Positions 25,031-33,723 of a stretch of DNA of 64,000 nt are shown one piece after another (the stretch's first letter is position 1; every line of letters begins with the position of its first letter). The notes beneath the pieces are model-generated. The model did not search any database. It was not told where the DNA came from and worked only from the letters and a program-made list of their open reading frames with translations. The translations under genes were made by a program, and so were the position numbers. This DNA comes from CAVWCQ01 sp963753545 (lineage in GTDB: Bacteria > Chloroflexota > Anaerolineae > Aggregatilineales > Aggregatilineaceae): positions 186,001-250,000 of the forward strand of contig CAVWCQ010000011.1 in the NCBI GenBank assembly GCA_963753545.1, given 5' to 3'.

Positions 25031-26503
25031 TTAACGCGGGCGCGTCAGGCGAATGGCGTGCATGTTGGGGTGTGTGGGATGGAGCGACTCCGGGGGAACC
25101 GGCTGATCCGGTTTGACCGGCAAACTGAGGGTAAACGTTGACCCTTCGCCCACCTTGCTCACAACGGATATCTGCCCGCCGTGTGCATCGGCAATCCACT
25201 TAGCGATGGAGAGGCCCAGCCCGGTGCCGCCCTGGGGTCGCGCTGGATCAACGCGGTAGAAGCGGTCAAAAACATGGGACAAATCTTCTTCTGAAATGCC
25301 GATCCCGGTATCTGTTACCGTCACATAGGCCATTTTCTCATCCTGGCTGAGCGAGAGGGTAACTTTGCCCTCCGGGGTATATTTGATCGCGTTGGAGAGA
25401 AGGTTGAGCACCAGTTGTTTGAGACGATCCACGTCGCCCAAGACCTGTACCTGATCGATCTGCCCCAATTCAACAGTGGTCGTGTCGCTCTCATTGAGCA
25501 GATGCGCCTGATTATAAACCTCCAGGATCAGGGTATCCAGTTCAACAACCGCCTTGTCGAGTGTCAGACGCCCGGCGTCGGCTTTCGCCAGCAGCAGCAG
25601 ATCGCCGACCAACCGTGACATTCGCGCCGCCTCGCCTTCAATGGCCTCCATCGCTTCGGTATCCATCCCAATACGGCGCATCAGGTCCAGATTGCCCTGA
25701 ATGGTCGTCAGCGGCGTGCGCATTTCGTGCGAAACATCTGCGACAAAGCGGCGCTGTGCCTTAAAGAGTCGTTCCAACCGCTCCAGGGTATCATTGAACG
25801 TTTCGGTAAGCTGGCCGATCTCGTCCGGCGGACCATCATAGGGAATGCGGCGGCTGAGATCGTCGGCGGCAGTGATCCGGCGGGCGGCCTGGGTGATCGT
25901 GTCGATGGGCTTCAGAGCGCGCTGGGAGAGCATATCGCCCAACATCAGCGAGGCCAACAGGACAATCGCGCCGCCAATCAACATGATCTTCAACAGGCGA
26001 TCAATTGCCGCGTCAACCGTGCGCAGCGACTGGGCGACCTGGATATGCCCATAAATCTGCCCGTTGGCGACCAGAGGAATCGTGACAACCCGCAGATGCG
26101 CACCATCGGCAATCACGTCGCGCCGGACCTCGTGATCGCGATCCAGGGAAACCGGATCGAGCGCCTCATCATAGTTCATGCCCACCAGATTCCAGGACTG
26201 CAAAAACAGATCATTTGTGGTGGTGTTGTGGAGCCAGAGCTGCCAGTAGACGTTGGATGCATTCATACTTTTATCGGCAGGCGGATCGCGGAAGGTATTG
26301 GCGGGGTTGGAGGTGCTGGAGAGCGGCACAATGATCGTCTTTCCGATCTGGCCGTGCACTTCTTCGGCCACATCCAACAGCGTACTATCCACATTGTTGC
26401 GCAGCGTCCAGTTGAGGATACTGGACGTTGCGGCGCTGAACATGAGGATCACGATAGCCAGCAGACTCGAATACAAAAACGTCAGGCGCGTTCGGATGGT
26501 CAT
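25031..26503 (-). CDS. Sensor histidine kinase with HAMP domain (OmpR/EnvZ class)
   Basis: 490 residues. Membrane helix 1 (about 10-30), extracytoplasmic region of about 140 residues, helix 2 (about 172-192), HAMP (SQRALKPIDTITQAARRI), HisKA with phospho-acceptor H259 in FVADVSHEMRTPL, N box (LLSNAIKYTPEG), G1 (VTDTGIGI), F box (HVFDRFYRVDP) and G2 (GTGLGLSIAKWI). The extracytoplasmic part would sense the signal. It pairs with the regulator at 26731-27411, transcribed first, with a 227-base gap between them that holds no gene that I can see. Confidence 0.95.
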   Translation of the reverse strand: MTIRTRLTFLYSSLLAIVILMFSAATSSILNWTLRNNVDSTLLDVAEEVHGQIGKTIIVPLSSTSNPANTFRDPPADKSMNASNVYWQLWLHNTTTNDLFLQSWNLVGMNYDEALDPVSLDRDHEVRRDVIADGAHLRVVTIPLVANGQIYGHIQVAQSLRTVDAAIDRLLKIMLIGGAIVLLASLMLGDMLSQRALKPIDTITQAARRITAADDLSRRIPYDGPPDEIGQLTETFNDTLERLERLFKAQRRFVADVSHEMRTPLTTIQGNLDLMRRIGMDTEAMEAIEGEAARMSRLVGDLLLLAKADAGRLTLDKAVVELDTLILEVYNQAHLLNESDTTTVELGQIDQVQVLGDVDRLKQLVLNLLSNAIKYTPEGKVTLSLSQDEKMAYVTVTDTGIGISEEDLSHVFDRFYRVDPARPQGGTGLGLSIAKWIADAHGGQISVVSKVGEGSTFTLSLPVKPDQPVPPESLHPTHPNMHAIRLTRPR

Positions 26504-26730
26504 ACAGCACCGGGCAGCACATCATAACACGTCACGGATGACAACACCTTCAACTTATGTGATGTTACCAGGGAGATCCCCTTAACACCCCAAACCCATT
26601 CTGCTATCCCATCGTTTGACGCGTACCGCCTTTGATGAGAGCATTTCAGACAAGGTGATTGTAGCATCCGAAGGTTAGCATCTGATGAGAAATTGGCCCA
26701 ACGTTTATGAGTTTTTTCCGTCCTGAAGCC

Positions 26731-27411
26731 TCACTCTTCCTCGCGCAGCACGTAGCCGACGCCACGCACGGTATGAAGCAGGCGCTGTTCAGCGTTTTCT
26801 TCCGTCTTCTGGCGCAAATAGCGCACATAAACCTCGATGATGTTGCTCTCACCGCCAAAGTCGTAGCCCCATACGCGGTCAAAAATCATTTCGCGCGTCA
26901 AAACGCGGCGGGGATTGCGCATAAACAGTTCGAGCAATTCATATTCCTTGGCTGTCAGATCGATGTAGCGGTCCCCTCGTTGGGCGCGGTGCGTACCTGT
27001 ATCGAGCGACAGATCGTTAAAGCGCAGCAGTTCGGGACGAGTCGATGGTGAGACGCGCCGGAACAGCGCTTTGATACGGGCCAGCAGTTCGTCAAACGAG
27101 AACGGCTTGATCAAATAATCATCGGCCCCAGCGTTCAATCCCGCGACGCGATCCTGCACTTCTTCTTTGGCAGTCAGCATCAGGATCGGCACATCTCCCG
27201 CCGCGCGCAGCCGCTTGCAGACTTCCAGCCCATCCAGCCCTGGCAGCATCCAGTCGAGAATGACCAGATCGGGCGGCTGGTCGCGGGCCATGTCCAGGCC
27301 GCTCTGCCCATCGTAGGCCACATCGACCCGGTATCCTTCGTAGATCAGGCCGCGCTTCAAGAACTGGGCAATGCGCGCTTCATCTTCAATAACGAGGATA
27401 TGTTCAGCCAT
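26731..27411 (-). CDS. OmpR-family response regulator
   Basis: 226 residues. Receiver domain with acidic pair E9/D10, phospho-acceptor D53 in LVILDWMLPGLDG, and K in YLIKPFSFDELLARI; then a winged-helix DNA-binding domain (LTAKEYELLELFMRNPRRVLTREMIFDRVWGYDF ... VRYLRQKTEENAEQRLLHTVRGVGYVLR). ATG with AAAGGA upstream, 27 bases after the DNA methylase stop. Controlled by the kinase downstream; the target genes may include the PDZ protein at 23431-24807. Confidence 0.95.
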   Translation of the reverse strand: MAEHILVIEDEARIAQFLKRGLIYEGYRVDVAYDGQSGLDMARDQPPDLVILDWMLPGLDGLEVCKRLRAAGDVPILMLTAKEEVQDRVAGLNAGADDYLIKPFSFDELLARIKALFRRVSPSTRPELLRFNDLSLDTGTHRAQRGDRYIDLTAKEYELLELFMRNPRRVLTREMIFDRVWGYDFGGESNIIEVYVRYLRQKTEENAEQRLLHTVRGVGYVLREEE

Positions 27412-27438
27412 CAGTACTCTTATCCTTTCTTATGCCGA

Positions 27439-28470
27439 TCATGGGGCGATCAGCAGCAGTTCTTCGGACCCTCGTGTAGACAAAACATATTTTTGATCCT
27501 GGTGCGCCTCAATCACGCGCCGCCCGGCCCGCCGCAGAAGCCCTACCAGATCGTCGTGGGAGGGAATGCCATCTCCCCGGTAAGACACCACCAGGATACT
27601 TTTCCGGTAGCGGTCAAACAAATCAGCAAAAGCTCCCCGAATGCGATCCGAGTTCGTCCAGGGAGATGGCGGGCGCAGCTTCAAACGGCGGTGTTTGCTG
27701 GTCGCGTCGATCAACGCGGGCCACTCCGCATAGGCGCTTAATCCCTCTAAAAAATGATAGAACGCATAATAATCGACGCCAATCCCTTTACCGTTAATAT
27801 ACGGCGGATCGATATAAACCAGATCGACCTCCGTTGGCGCATCGAATACATCACCGCACAGGGCAATGTTCGCCTGCCCGTTGTCAAAGACTGCCGCGTT
27901 TGCCTCTGCTGCGAAAGCCCGGAAATGTGCCTCAAACGGCTTATCCCAACTGGACTTGTTGCCAAAGGAGCGCTGCACCTCTGCCTGCCGCATATAAAGG
28001 TTGGCCCGGTGAAACAAATTGTAGGGCCGCTTGGTGATACACGACTGGTAGAGGGCAAAACGAGCCAGCGCCTGTTTGATCGGATGATCGAGTGAATGAT
28101 CGATATGGAACACGGCGCGATCCAACCAGACGTTTTCTTCGGACGTAAAGTAGATGCCCTCAAAGGTGCGGGCGATGAAACTGGGATAGGTTTCGATCCC
28201 CGGCAGCGGATTGACGACGCACTCAATATCAGCGTTATCCAGGCGTACAGCGGCGTTCTGGATCAACGCCAGTCCGATATTCCAGTTAAAGCGCAGCATA
28301 TCATTGTAGATGACGCGCTTACCCGCCGCCTTGAACTCGTAGGCGACACAGCCTGTTCCGCCAAAGATATCAAGCGCCGACTCGAAGGCCAGCGGCGCGA
28401 CATTCTCCCAGATCCACCCAGCCAGTTTGCGCTTGCTGCCCTGATAACGTGTGGAGGGAAAGCGAGGCAC
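27439..28470 (-). CDS. D12-class N6-adenine DNA methyltransferase (Dam-like)
   Basis: 343 residues from a GTG at 28470, two bases after the stop of the epimerase gene. Motif I-type AdoMet site ALDIFGGTGCVAYEFKAAGKRVIYNDM, catalytic DPPY motif in VYIDPPYINGKGIGVDYYAFYHFLEGL, and the N-terminal STRYQGSKRKLAGWI typical of D12 enzymes. Family members methylate adenine N6 in short sites, in restriction-modification or regulatory roles. No restriction endonuclease is seen next to it, so an orphan methylase or one serving a distant partner is likely. Start is uncertain: the frame is open to 28500. Confidence 0.85.
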   Translation of the reverse strand: MPRFPSTRYQGSKRKLAGWIWENVAPLAFESALDIFGGTGCVAYEFKAAGKRVIYNDMLRFNWNIGLALIQNAAVRLDNADIECVVNPLPGIETYPSFIARTFEGIYFTSEENVWLDRAVFHIDHSLDHPIKQALARFALYQSCITKRPYNLFHRANLYMRQAEVQRSFGNKSSWDKPFEAHFRAFAAEANAAVFDNGQANIALCGDVFDAPTEVDLVYIDPPYINGKGIGVDYYAFYHFLEGLSAYAEWPALIDATSKHRRLKLRPPSPWTNSDRIRGAFADLFDRYRKSILVVSYRGDGIPSHDDLVGLLRRAGRRVIEAHQDQKYVLSTRGSEELLLIAP

Positions 28471-28472
28471 CG

Positions 28473-29462
28473 TTAAATATCCCCGTGCGCCTTGTACCAC
28501 TCGTAGGTATCTTTCAGGCTCTGGCGCAGTGGAACACTCGGTTCACCCAGTTCGCGCCATGCTTTCTGGCAGTTATAAAACATCATGCGCGTGCTCAGGC
28601 GAAGCTGGTTCCCCTCGACAGGCAGCGGCACGCCAAAACGCCGCAGCACATCCACCGCTGGGGCTGCCATATGAACCAGACCCGGCGCAAGGGGAATGAC
28701 GTTTATCCGCTTGCCCATGACATCCGCGATCAGCTTCATCCAGGCTTTATGCGTCAAATCAATTGCGCCGAGCAAATAACGCTCCCCGGTGCGCCCTCGC
28801 TCCGCCGCCACGACATGAGCCGCCGCTACATCGCGCACATCGATCATCGTCACGCCGCCAGGGGGCACTGTCGGGGGCACGTTGCCCCGCCCCATCTCCA
28901 GGATAACACTGCTCGAAATCTGGTTGAGATCGCCCGGTCCAATAATGACGGTTGGGTTGAGAATCACACAGTCCAGCCCGCGCCGGATCGCCCGGTAGAC
29001 TTCGGCTTCGGCCAGAAACTTGCTGTGCCCATAGGGGGTCAGGTGTTGGTCCAAGTTGAAGCGCACCGTTTCATCAACAGGGCGCAGATCGCCGTTATCC
29101 CGGCAGCCCACTGCCGCCGCGCTGCTGGTGAAGATCACCCGGCGAACGCGCGCTTCTTCGGCAGCGCTCAGCACATTGCGCGTGCCATCAACGTTCACTT
29201 CATAGATACGCGCCGGATTGTTGCGCCAGTAATCCGCGACTGCCGCCGTGTGGAAGACCCAATCAACGTCCTGCATCGCGGCGCGCAGCGAGTCCATATC
29301 CATGACATCGCCAATGAAGTGTTCGCAGATCAGGTCTTCGATCAGATCGAGGCGGCTTGTCTTGCGGCGCAAAATGCGCACGTCGTATCCGCGCTCGATC
29401 AGCGCCCGCGCAAGGTGAGAGCCTACAAATCCCGTTCCGCCAGTGACCAGTGCTGTAACCAT
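28473..29462 (-). CDS. NAD-dependent epimerase/dehydratase (dihydroflavonol-reductase/HpnA-like)
   Basis: 329 residues. Rossmann start ALVTGGTGFVGSHLARALIERGYDVRILRR, then GDVMDMDSLRAAMQDVDWVFHTAA, NVDGTRNVLSAAEEARVRRVIFTSS, the active-site YGHSK (YxxxK) and RGLDCVILNPTVIIGPGD. This is an extended short-chain dehydrogenase of the kind annotated as NAD-dependent epimerase or hopanoid-associated sugar epimerase. Substrate unknown. It leads a close minus-strand run with the DNA methylase and the two-component genes. Confidence 0.9.
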   Translation of the reverse strand: MVTALVTGGTGFVGSHLARALIERGYDVRILRRKTSRLDLIEDLICEHFIGDVMDMDSLRAAMQDVDWVFHTAAVADYWRNNPARIYEVNVDGTRNVLSAAEEARVRRVIFTSSAAAVGCRDNGDLRPVDETVRFNLDQHLTPYGHSKFLAEAEVYRAIRRGLDCVILNPTVIIGPGDLNQISSSVILEMGRGNVPPTVPPGGVTMIDVRDVAAAHVVAAERGRTGERYLLGAIDLTHKAWMKLIADVMGKRINVIPLAPGLVHMAAPAVDVLRRFGVPLPVEGNQLRLSTRMMFYNCQKAWRELGEPSVPLRQSLKDTYEWYKAHGDI

Positions 29463-29502
29463 CCGATTACCTCTCCGGCTGTGTTTTTTAAGAAGATGCG
29501 CT

Positions 29503-29568
29503 CACCTCACCCCCAGCCCCTCTCCCGTCAAGCTGGCGAGGGGAGAAGGGATTTGAGGGGGCGAGGTA
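29503..29568. repeat. CCTCACC-family palindromic repeat
   Basis: Outer arms ACCTCACCCCC and GGGGGCGAGGT, inner stem CCCCTCTCCC/GGCGAGGGGAGA-like. It occupies the gap between two co-directional minus-strand genes, ending 6 bases from the aminopeptidase stop. Confidence 0.55.
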
Positions 29569-29574
29569 AACAAC

Positions 29575-30565
29575 CTAGACCAGATAATTTCCACCCTGAA
29601 TCAACATCTCGCCGTCCACAATCAGAGTCTGGCTCTCCCATCACCCCATCGAGGTGGATCGGAGCGCGGTTTTTGCCACCGTACGCGTCCAGGGCGTTAT
29701 GTCCGATGGCGATATGGACGGTACCCATTACCTTCTCGTCGGTCAATACGTTCCCTTGCAGGCGGGCATTGGGATTGGTGCCGATGCCCAGTTCACAGAC
29801 CACGCGGCAGCCTTCCCCATTTGGCTTGCCTTCGCCGTCCCGGATCATTTCCAGCAGACGCTTCGCTTCCGCCCCACCCTCGATCTCAACGACCCGGCCT
29901 TTTTCCACCATCAGGTAAATAGGTTCCTGGATCAAAATACCGGGATACGATTTATCAACGACAAACATGCCGTTGGTTCGATCCTCAATGGGAGCTACGT
30001 AACATTCACCCGCCGGGAGGTTGCCATGCTGGTGCGGCTGGTGGAACAGGCCCGTATCCCGTTTGATATCGCGCCCGGTGATATCCAGTTCCAGGTCAGT
30101 GCCAAGCGGTGTGGTGACACGGACCATCGAATGTCCCTGCAATTTGTCGCCCAGACGGTTCGTCAGCGCGGCGATTTCGCGGTAATCGGCATTCAGTTCG
30201 TGCTCGACGATATCCTCGTTGATCATGGGGCCAGACGCCCAGCGTGCATGGCCGCGTTCCAGGGCTTGCAGCATCGACAATGCGCGGGCCGTCTCCACTT
30301 CGGGATAACGGCGGTGCTCAAAGATCAGGGCCACATCGGTCTGTTCTGCCACCTGATAGACCAGATCGGGATACTTCGGCGCAGGGCGTACGGCGTCGGG
30401 CAGCACATAGGACCACATTTCGCTGGGGCCGATTTCGAGGATGCGTTCAACGAGCGGCTGGCGCATCACGCGCATTGGCTCGTCTGTCACCAGCAAAACC
30501 TTCTCGCCCGGCTGGATCGCCATGCAGACATCCACGACGTTTTCAACCCATTTTGGATAACTCAT
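29575..30565 (-). pseudogene. Aminopeptidase-like protein (M29/NicX-like), frameshift near C terminus
   Basis: Start at ATG 30565 (AAGGTGAG upstream). PKWVENVVDVCMAIQPGEKVLLVTDEPMRVMRQPLVERIL and later GTNPNARLQGNVLTDEKVMGTVHIAIGHN are typical of the aminopeptidase group annotated as leucyl aminopeptidase/M29-like or 2,5-dihydroxypyridine dioxygenase-like metalloproteins. His/Glu metal ligands occur in CELGIGTN and HIAIGHN. The frame as read continues to 29528 with a non-homologous tail; deleting one base near 29637 gives EPTLIVDGEMLIQGGNYLV and a stop at 29575, the expected end. About 330 residues when corrected. Confidence 0.8.
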
Positions 30566-30711
30566 TCCTGCACTCACCTTCAGTTTGTTAGACAAATCAA
30601 TTTTGGGTTCAAGTATACCTTACAAGGTTCTGCCCGGCGATTGGCCCTTTAGCGCGGTCTAGCTAAAATTAAGAGCGTGCATAACTGTGTATTGGAATAG
30701 AAGGGGAAACT

Positions 30712-31365
30712 ATGCAGGGAGATGCGTCTGGCCTGATCAAACAGATTCAAGATGTTCTTGCCGACAGCGACAAGATTCGCGAAGGGCTGCACGACGATGA
30801 AGCGATGCCGCTGATGGATTGGGGAATCCAGCAGGCAGAACATATCGGGAAACGGCTAGCAGCGTCGCCAACGCCGCCCACAGACCCGCAGCAGATATCC
30901 GATATCGGTTTTTCGCTGGCACGGTTGATGACCCGCGTCACCTGGCTGGTAGTCTACCGCAAGAAAAAAGACGCGGCCTGGCTGACTCGCACCTTTCAGA
31001 CGATCAACGAGATAAATCGCCAGCTTCATGGGTCAGATGCTCTTGTGTTCTCCGATGAGGAGATCGCGGCCTGGATCGCGGCTGAAAATCCGGGCAGTAG
31101 CGGGGATCAGATCAAGGCGCTGATCGATCACTTAACGCCACCTGCCCAACAGCCAACCGCGCCGCCGCCCGGCACCCCGCCGCCTGGTAGCCCACCACCC
31201 GCCAGTCCGCCCGCCAGCCCACCGAAGCCCTCCCTGACAGGATTAGCTGCGCAGATCGCACAAGCTTTGTCGCCAGACCCAAAACCCGCGGAGACCCCAC
31301 CAGATCCACCGCAATCACCTGATTTAACCGAGGATTCCTCTCAACAAGGAGAAAAATATGACTAA
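30712..31365 (+). CDS. Uncharacterised protein with Pro-rich C-terminal half
   Basis: 217 residues, ATG with AAGGGGAAAC upstream. Residues 1-140 are helical (QGDASGLIKQIQDVLADSDKIREGLHDDEAMPLMDWG ... LARLMTRVTWLVVYRKKKDAAWLTRTFQTINEINRQL). From about residue 142 there are PPPG, PPAS and similar repeats, then a short helix LTGLAAQIAQALS and an acidic end. No signal peptide. I recognise no family. The stop codon overlaps the start of the phospholipase-D-like gene by 8 bases, so both are probably translated from one mRNA; it could assist export or assembly of that protein. Confidence 0.7.
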   Translation: MQGDASGLIKQIQDVLADSDKIREGLHDDEAMPLMDWGIQQAEHIGKRLAASPTPPTDPQQISDIGFSLARLMTRVTWLVVYRKKKDAAWLTRTFQTINEINRQLHGSDALVFSDEEIAAWIAAENPGSSGDQIKALIDHLTPPAQQPTAPPPGTPPPGSPPPASPPASPPKPSLTGLAAQIAQALSPDPKPAETPPDPPQSPDLTEDSSQQGEKYD

Positions 31366-32584
31366 GCGACGCACGCGCAAATCCACTGGGCGCGGTTCAA
31401 AAACTTCCCTGTTCCTGGCGGTAGCTGTGGGGGTTGTTCTCATCATTCAGTACGGCCTGGGTATCAATCTTCTCGGCAAGCAGGAAGATAATAAAAACCA
31501 ATCGGGCACGACCACCGCGCCTGTCGTGACTGCTCCGCCCGTCGCGACATCCGTAAGCGGGGGGACCCCTGTGGCAAATTCGGGCGTCGTGGCCATTCCG
31601 GGCGGGATTGACGGCGGCTGGTTCCAGCTTTATTTCACCAGCCCGATCAACACGACCGATGAAAGCCGTTTTACAGGCGCGCCCATCGAAAACGCGATGG
31701 TGAAGGTTATTGACGGTGCGCAGCAGAAAATTGATCTGGCCGCTTTTCAGTTTAATTCGCAGCCTGTAACCGATGCGCTGCTGCGCGCTAAAAACCGGGG
31801 CGTGCAAATCCGTATGGTAGTCGATGGCGACTTCACCATGAAATCACCGGACAGCACCATCGACCAGTTGGAAACGGTCGGAATTTCGATTGTGTCCGAC
31901 GGCACACGCGGCGCGTACATGCACGATAAATTCATGGTGATCGATGGGCAGTATGTCTGGACCGGATCAACAAACTTCACTGTCAACGACATTTACAACA
32001 ATAACAACAGTTCGATTTTCATTCGCTCGACCCAGTTGGCGCAGAACTATACCGACGAATTTAATGAACTATTCGCCAAGCAGTTTGGCATCACGTCACC
32101 AAACACCGTTGCCAACCCATCGATCAACCTGAACGGCACACAAATCGAAACGATCTTTGAGGCCGAGGGCGATCTTCCAACGCGGCTTGTGCAGTTGATT
32201 AACAGTTCAAACTCGATTCGCTTTATGGCCTTCTCGCTGACACGCACCGATTTGATGAACGCGCTGCTGGCTCGCATGCAGGCCGGGGCGGACGTAATGG
32301 GCATTGTCGAAGCATCGGGACGCCGCTTTAGCAAACCACTGTTCTGCGGCGGCCTGGACATCAAACAGGATGGCAACCCGGATGTGCTGCACTCCAAAAA
32401 CTTTATCTTCAACGGGCAAACTGTGGTTATAGGATCGTTCAATTTCTCTGACAGCGCCGCCAACCAGAATGACGAAAATACACTGATTATTACCAATCCA
32501 GATATCGCGCAGGCCTATTTGCAGGAATTTGCCCGGCGCTGGGCAGAAGCGCAGACTGTACCGCTGTCGAATTTCGGATGCTAA
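31358..32584 (+). CDS. Exported phospholipase-D-like (HKD) protein
   Basis: 408 residues. A basic N terminus (TKRRTRKSTGRGSK) and one helix (TSLFLAVAVGVVLIIQYGLGI) anchor it, followed by a Thr/Pro linker, so the enzyme part is outside the membrane. Two PLD repeats: HDKFMVIDGQYVWTGSTN (H189, K191, D196: a complete HxKxxxxD) and HSKNFIFNGQTVVIGSFNFSDSA (H345, K347, but Asn where Asp is usual). The family includes phosphatidyl transferases, nucleases (Nuc/BfiI-like) and toxins; two active sites form one catalytic centre. The first of four plus-strand genes that end with a HerA-like ATPase. Confidence 0.88.
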   Translation: MTKRRTRKSTGRGSKTSLFLAVAVGVVLIIQYGLGINLLGKQEDNKNQSGTTTAPVVTAPPVATSVSGGTPVANSGVVAIPGGIDGGWFQLYFTSPINTTDESRFTGAPIENAMVKVIDGAQQKIDLAAFQFNSQPVTDALLRAKNRGVQIRMVVDGDFTMKSPDSTIDQLETVGISIVSDGTRGAYMHDKFMVIDGQYVWTGSTNFTVNDIYNNNNSSIFIRSTQLAQNYTDEFNELFAKQFGITSPNTVANPSINLNGTQIETIFEAEGDLPTRLVQLINSSNSIRFMAFSLTRTDLMNALLARMQAGADVMGIVEASGRRFSKPLFCGGLDIKQDGNPDVLHSKNFIFNGQTVVIGSFNFSDSAANQNDENTLIITNPDIAQAYLQEFARRWAEAQTVPLSNFGC

Positions 32585-32594
32585 GGTAGAAGGT

Positions 32595-33617
32595 ATGGGC
32601 GAAGCGAACGACGCGAACATCAACGATATCCGGCTCAGCCTGGACCTTATCCGCAGCGCCAGACCGGAAGACCGCATGCGCGGTATCGCCATCTTAAGCC
32701 AGATGAAAAGCGATCCGCGCGTGGTGCAGGTCTTTCAGATTCTTTACCGTGATGATCCGGACCTCAGGGTTCGCACAGCCGCCTGGAACGCGCTCAATCC
32801 GCAAGGGGCATCCCTCCCATCGGTTCCTTTACCGATGGCAGTCCAACCGCCCCCTGCCAGCCAAATGCCAGCCGGGCATCAAACAGGACCCTTTCTGGCT
32901 AACCCGGCCAATGCGCGCATCATCGCCCGCTTTACCCGGAAATCGCGTAGAGGCAGACGGATCATCTGGACCATGATAGGCGTTGCCCTGCTCCTGTCCG
33001 GAATCTTTTGGGGGATGGTCCTGCCCGACTGGTGGCGGTGGTACCAACTGAGCGCGAACGGTGTGACGACTAAGGCGGTAATCACCAGCCTGCAAGAGCG
33101 CGGCAAGGGTCGCCACATTGTGACGTACCGCTTCGAGGTGGGTGATCCGGAGGACGAGAACGCCGCTGGTTATTCAGGCGAGTGGCGGGCGGTGCTCGGT
33201 GAGTTTCGGAACCTTGAGGAAGACGATCTGGTCCCGGTTGTCTACCTGCCCAGCGACCCGACCATCTCCCGGCTGGATATGCGCAGCCCGGACATCACCC
33301 GGCGGCTGAGGCGATCACTGGCGGCTATCGCGCTCACCCTGTTAGCGGTTTTCCTGATGCTTTACGATCTGCACCGCCGCCGCACAACTCGGCCCAGCCG
33401 CCTGATCCGGGGCGAGGTTGTGTCGTGTACCGGGCACATGAGCGAGGATGGCAACTACCACATCAAGCTGCACTATCGCTTCAGCACACCCAAAGGCCAA
33501 CCTGTCAGCGGGCAGATTACGCGCACGCGCAACGATCTCAAAAACCGCGGCCTGCCTACCGCCGGGACACCGATTGCTGTTTATTACAAGGGGCAGCGCT
33601 CGTATCGTGTGTTGTAA
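32595..33617 (+). CDS. Membrane protein with HEAT-like N terminus and DUF3592-type halves
   Basis: 340 residues from ATG 32595, with AAGGTAGAAGGT upstream, 10 bases after the PLD gene. The first 75 residues (DIRLSLDLIRSARPEDRMRGIAILSQMKSDPRVVQVFQILYRDDPDLRVRTAAWNAL) resemble a HEAT/ARM helical pair. Then a Pro-rich linker, a membrane helix (WTMIGVALLLSGIFWGMVLP), a beta-rich region (TTKAVITSLQERGKGRHIVTYRFEV ... VPVVYLPSDPTISRL), a second helix (LAAIALTLLAVFLMLYDLH) and a second similar beta region ending IAVYYKGQRSYRVL. The two beta regions look like DUF3592-type repeats. Function unknown. Confidence 0.75.
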   Translation: MGEANDANINDIRLSLDLIRSARPEDRMRGIAILSQMKSDPRVVQVFQILYRDDPDLRVRTAAWNALNPQGASLPSVPLPMAVQPPPASQMPAGHQTGPFLANPANARIIARFTRKSRRGRRIIWTMIGVALLLSGIFWGMVLPDWWRWYQLSANGVTTKAVITSLQERGKGRHIVTYRFEVGDPEDENAAGYSGEWRAVLGEFRNLEEDDLVPVVYLPSDPTISRLDMRSPDITRRLRRSLAAIALTLLAVFLMLYDLHRRRTTRPSRLIRGEVVSCTGHMSEDGNYHIKLHYRFSTPKGQPVSGQITRTRNDLKNRGLPTAGTPIAVYYKGQRSYRVL

Positions 33618-33723
33618 AAAACGTGCGGCAAATAACCGGGGCCGGATTTCCGAAATTAGAAAATCCGTGCTATATTTAATACCATACACCTCAAAACTCT
33701 GAATACCCATAAGGCAGGTTGAC

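Noticed and set aside
27439..28470. Complete restriction-modification system
   Set aside because: Only the D12 methylase is present; the neighbours are an epimerase and a two-component regulator, with no endonuclease or specificity subunit.
28449..29918. Plus-strand open frame of 489 codons opposite the epimerase and aminopeptidase
   Set aside because: The minus strand carries a clear Rossmann protein with YxxxK; the plus frame shows no domain.
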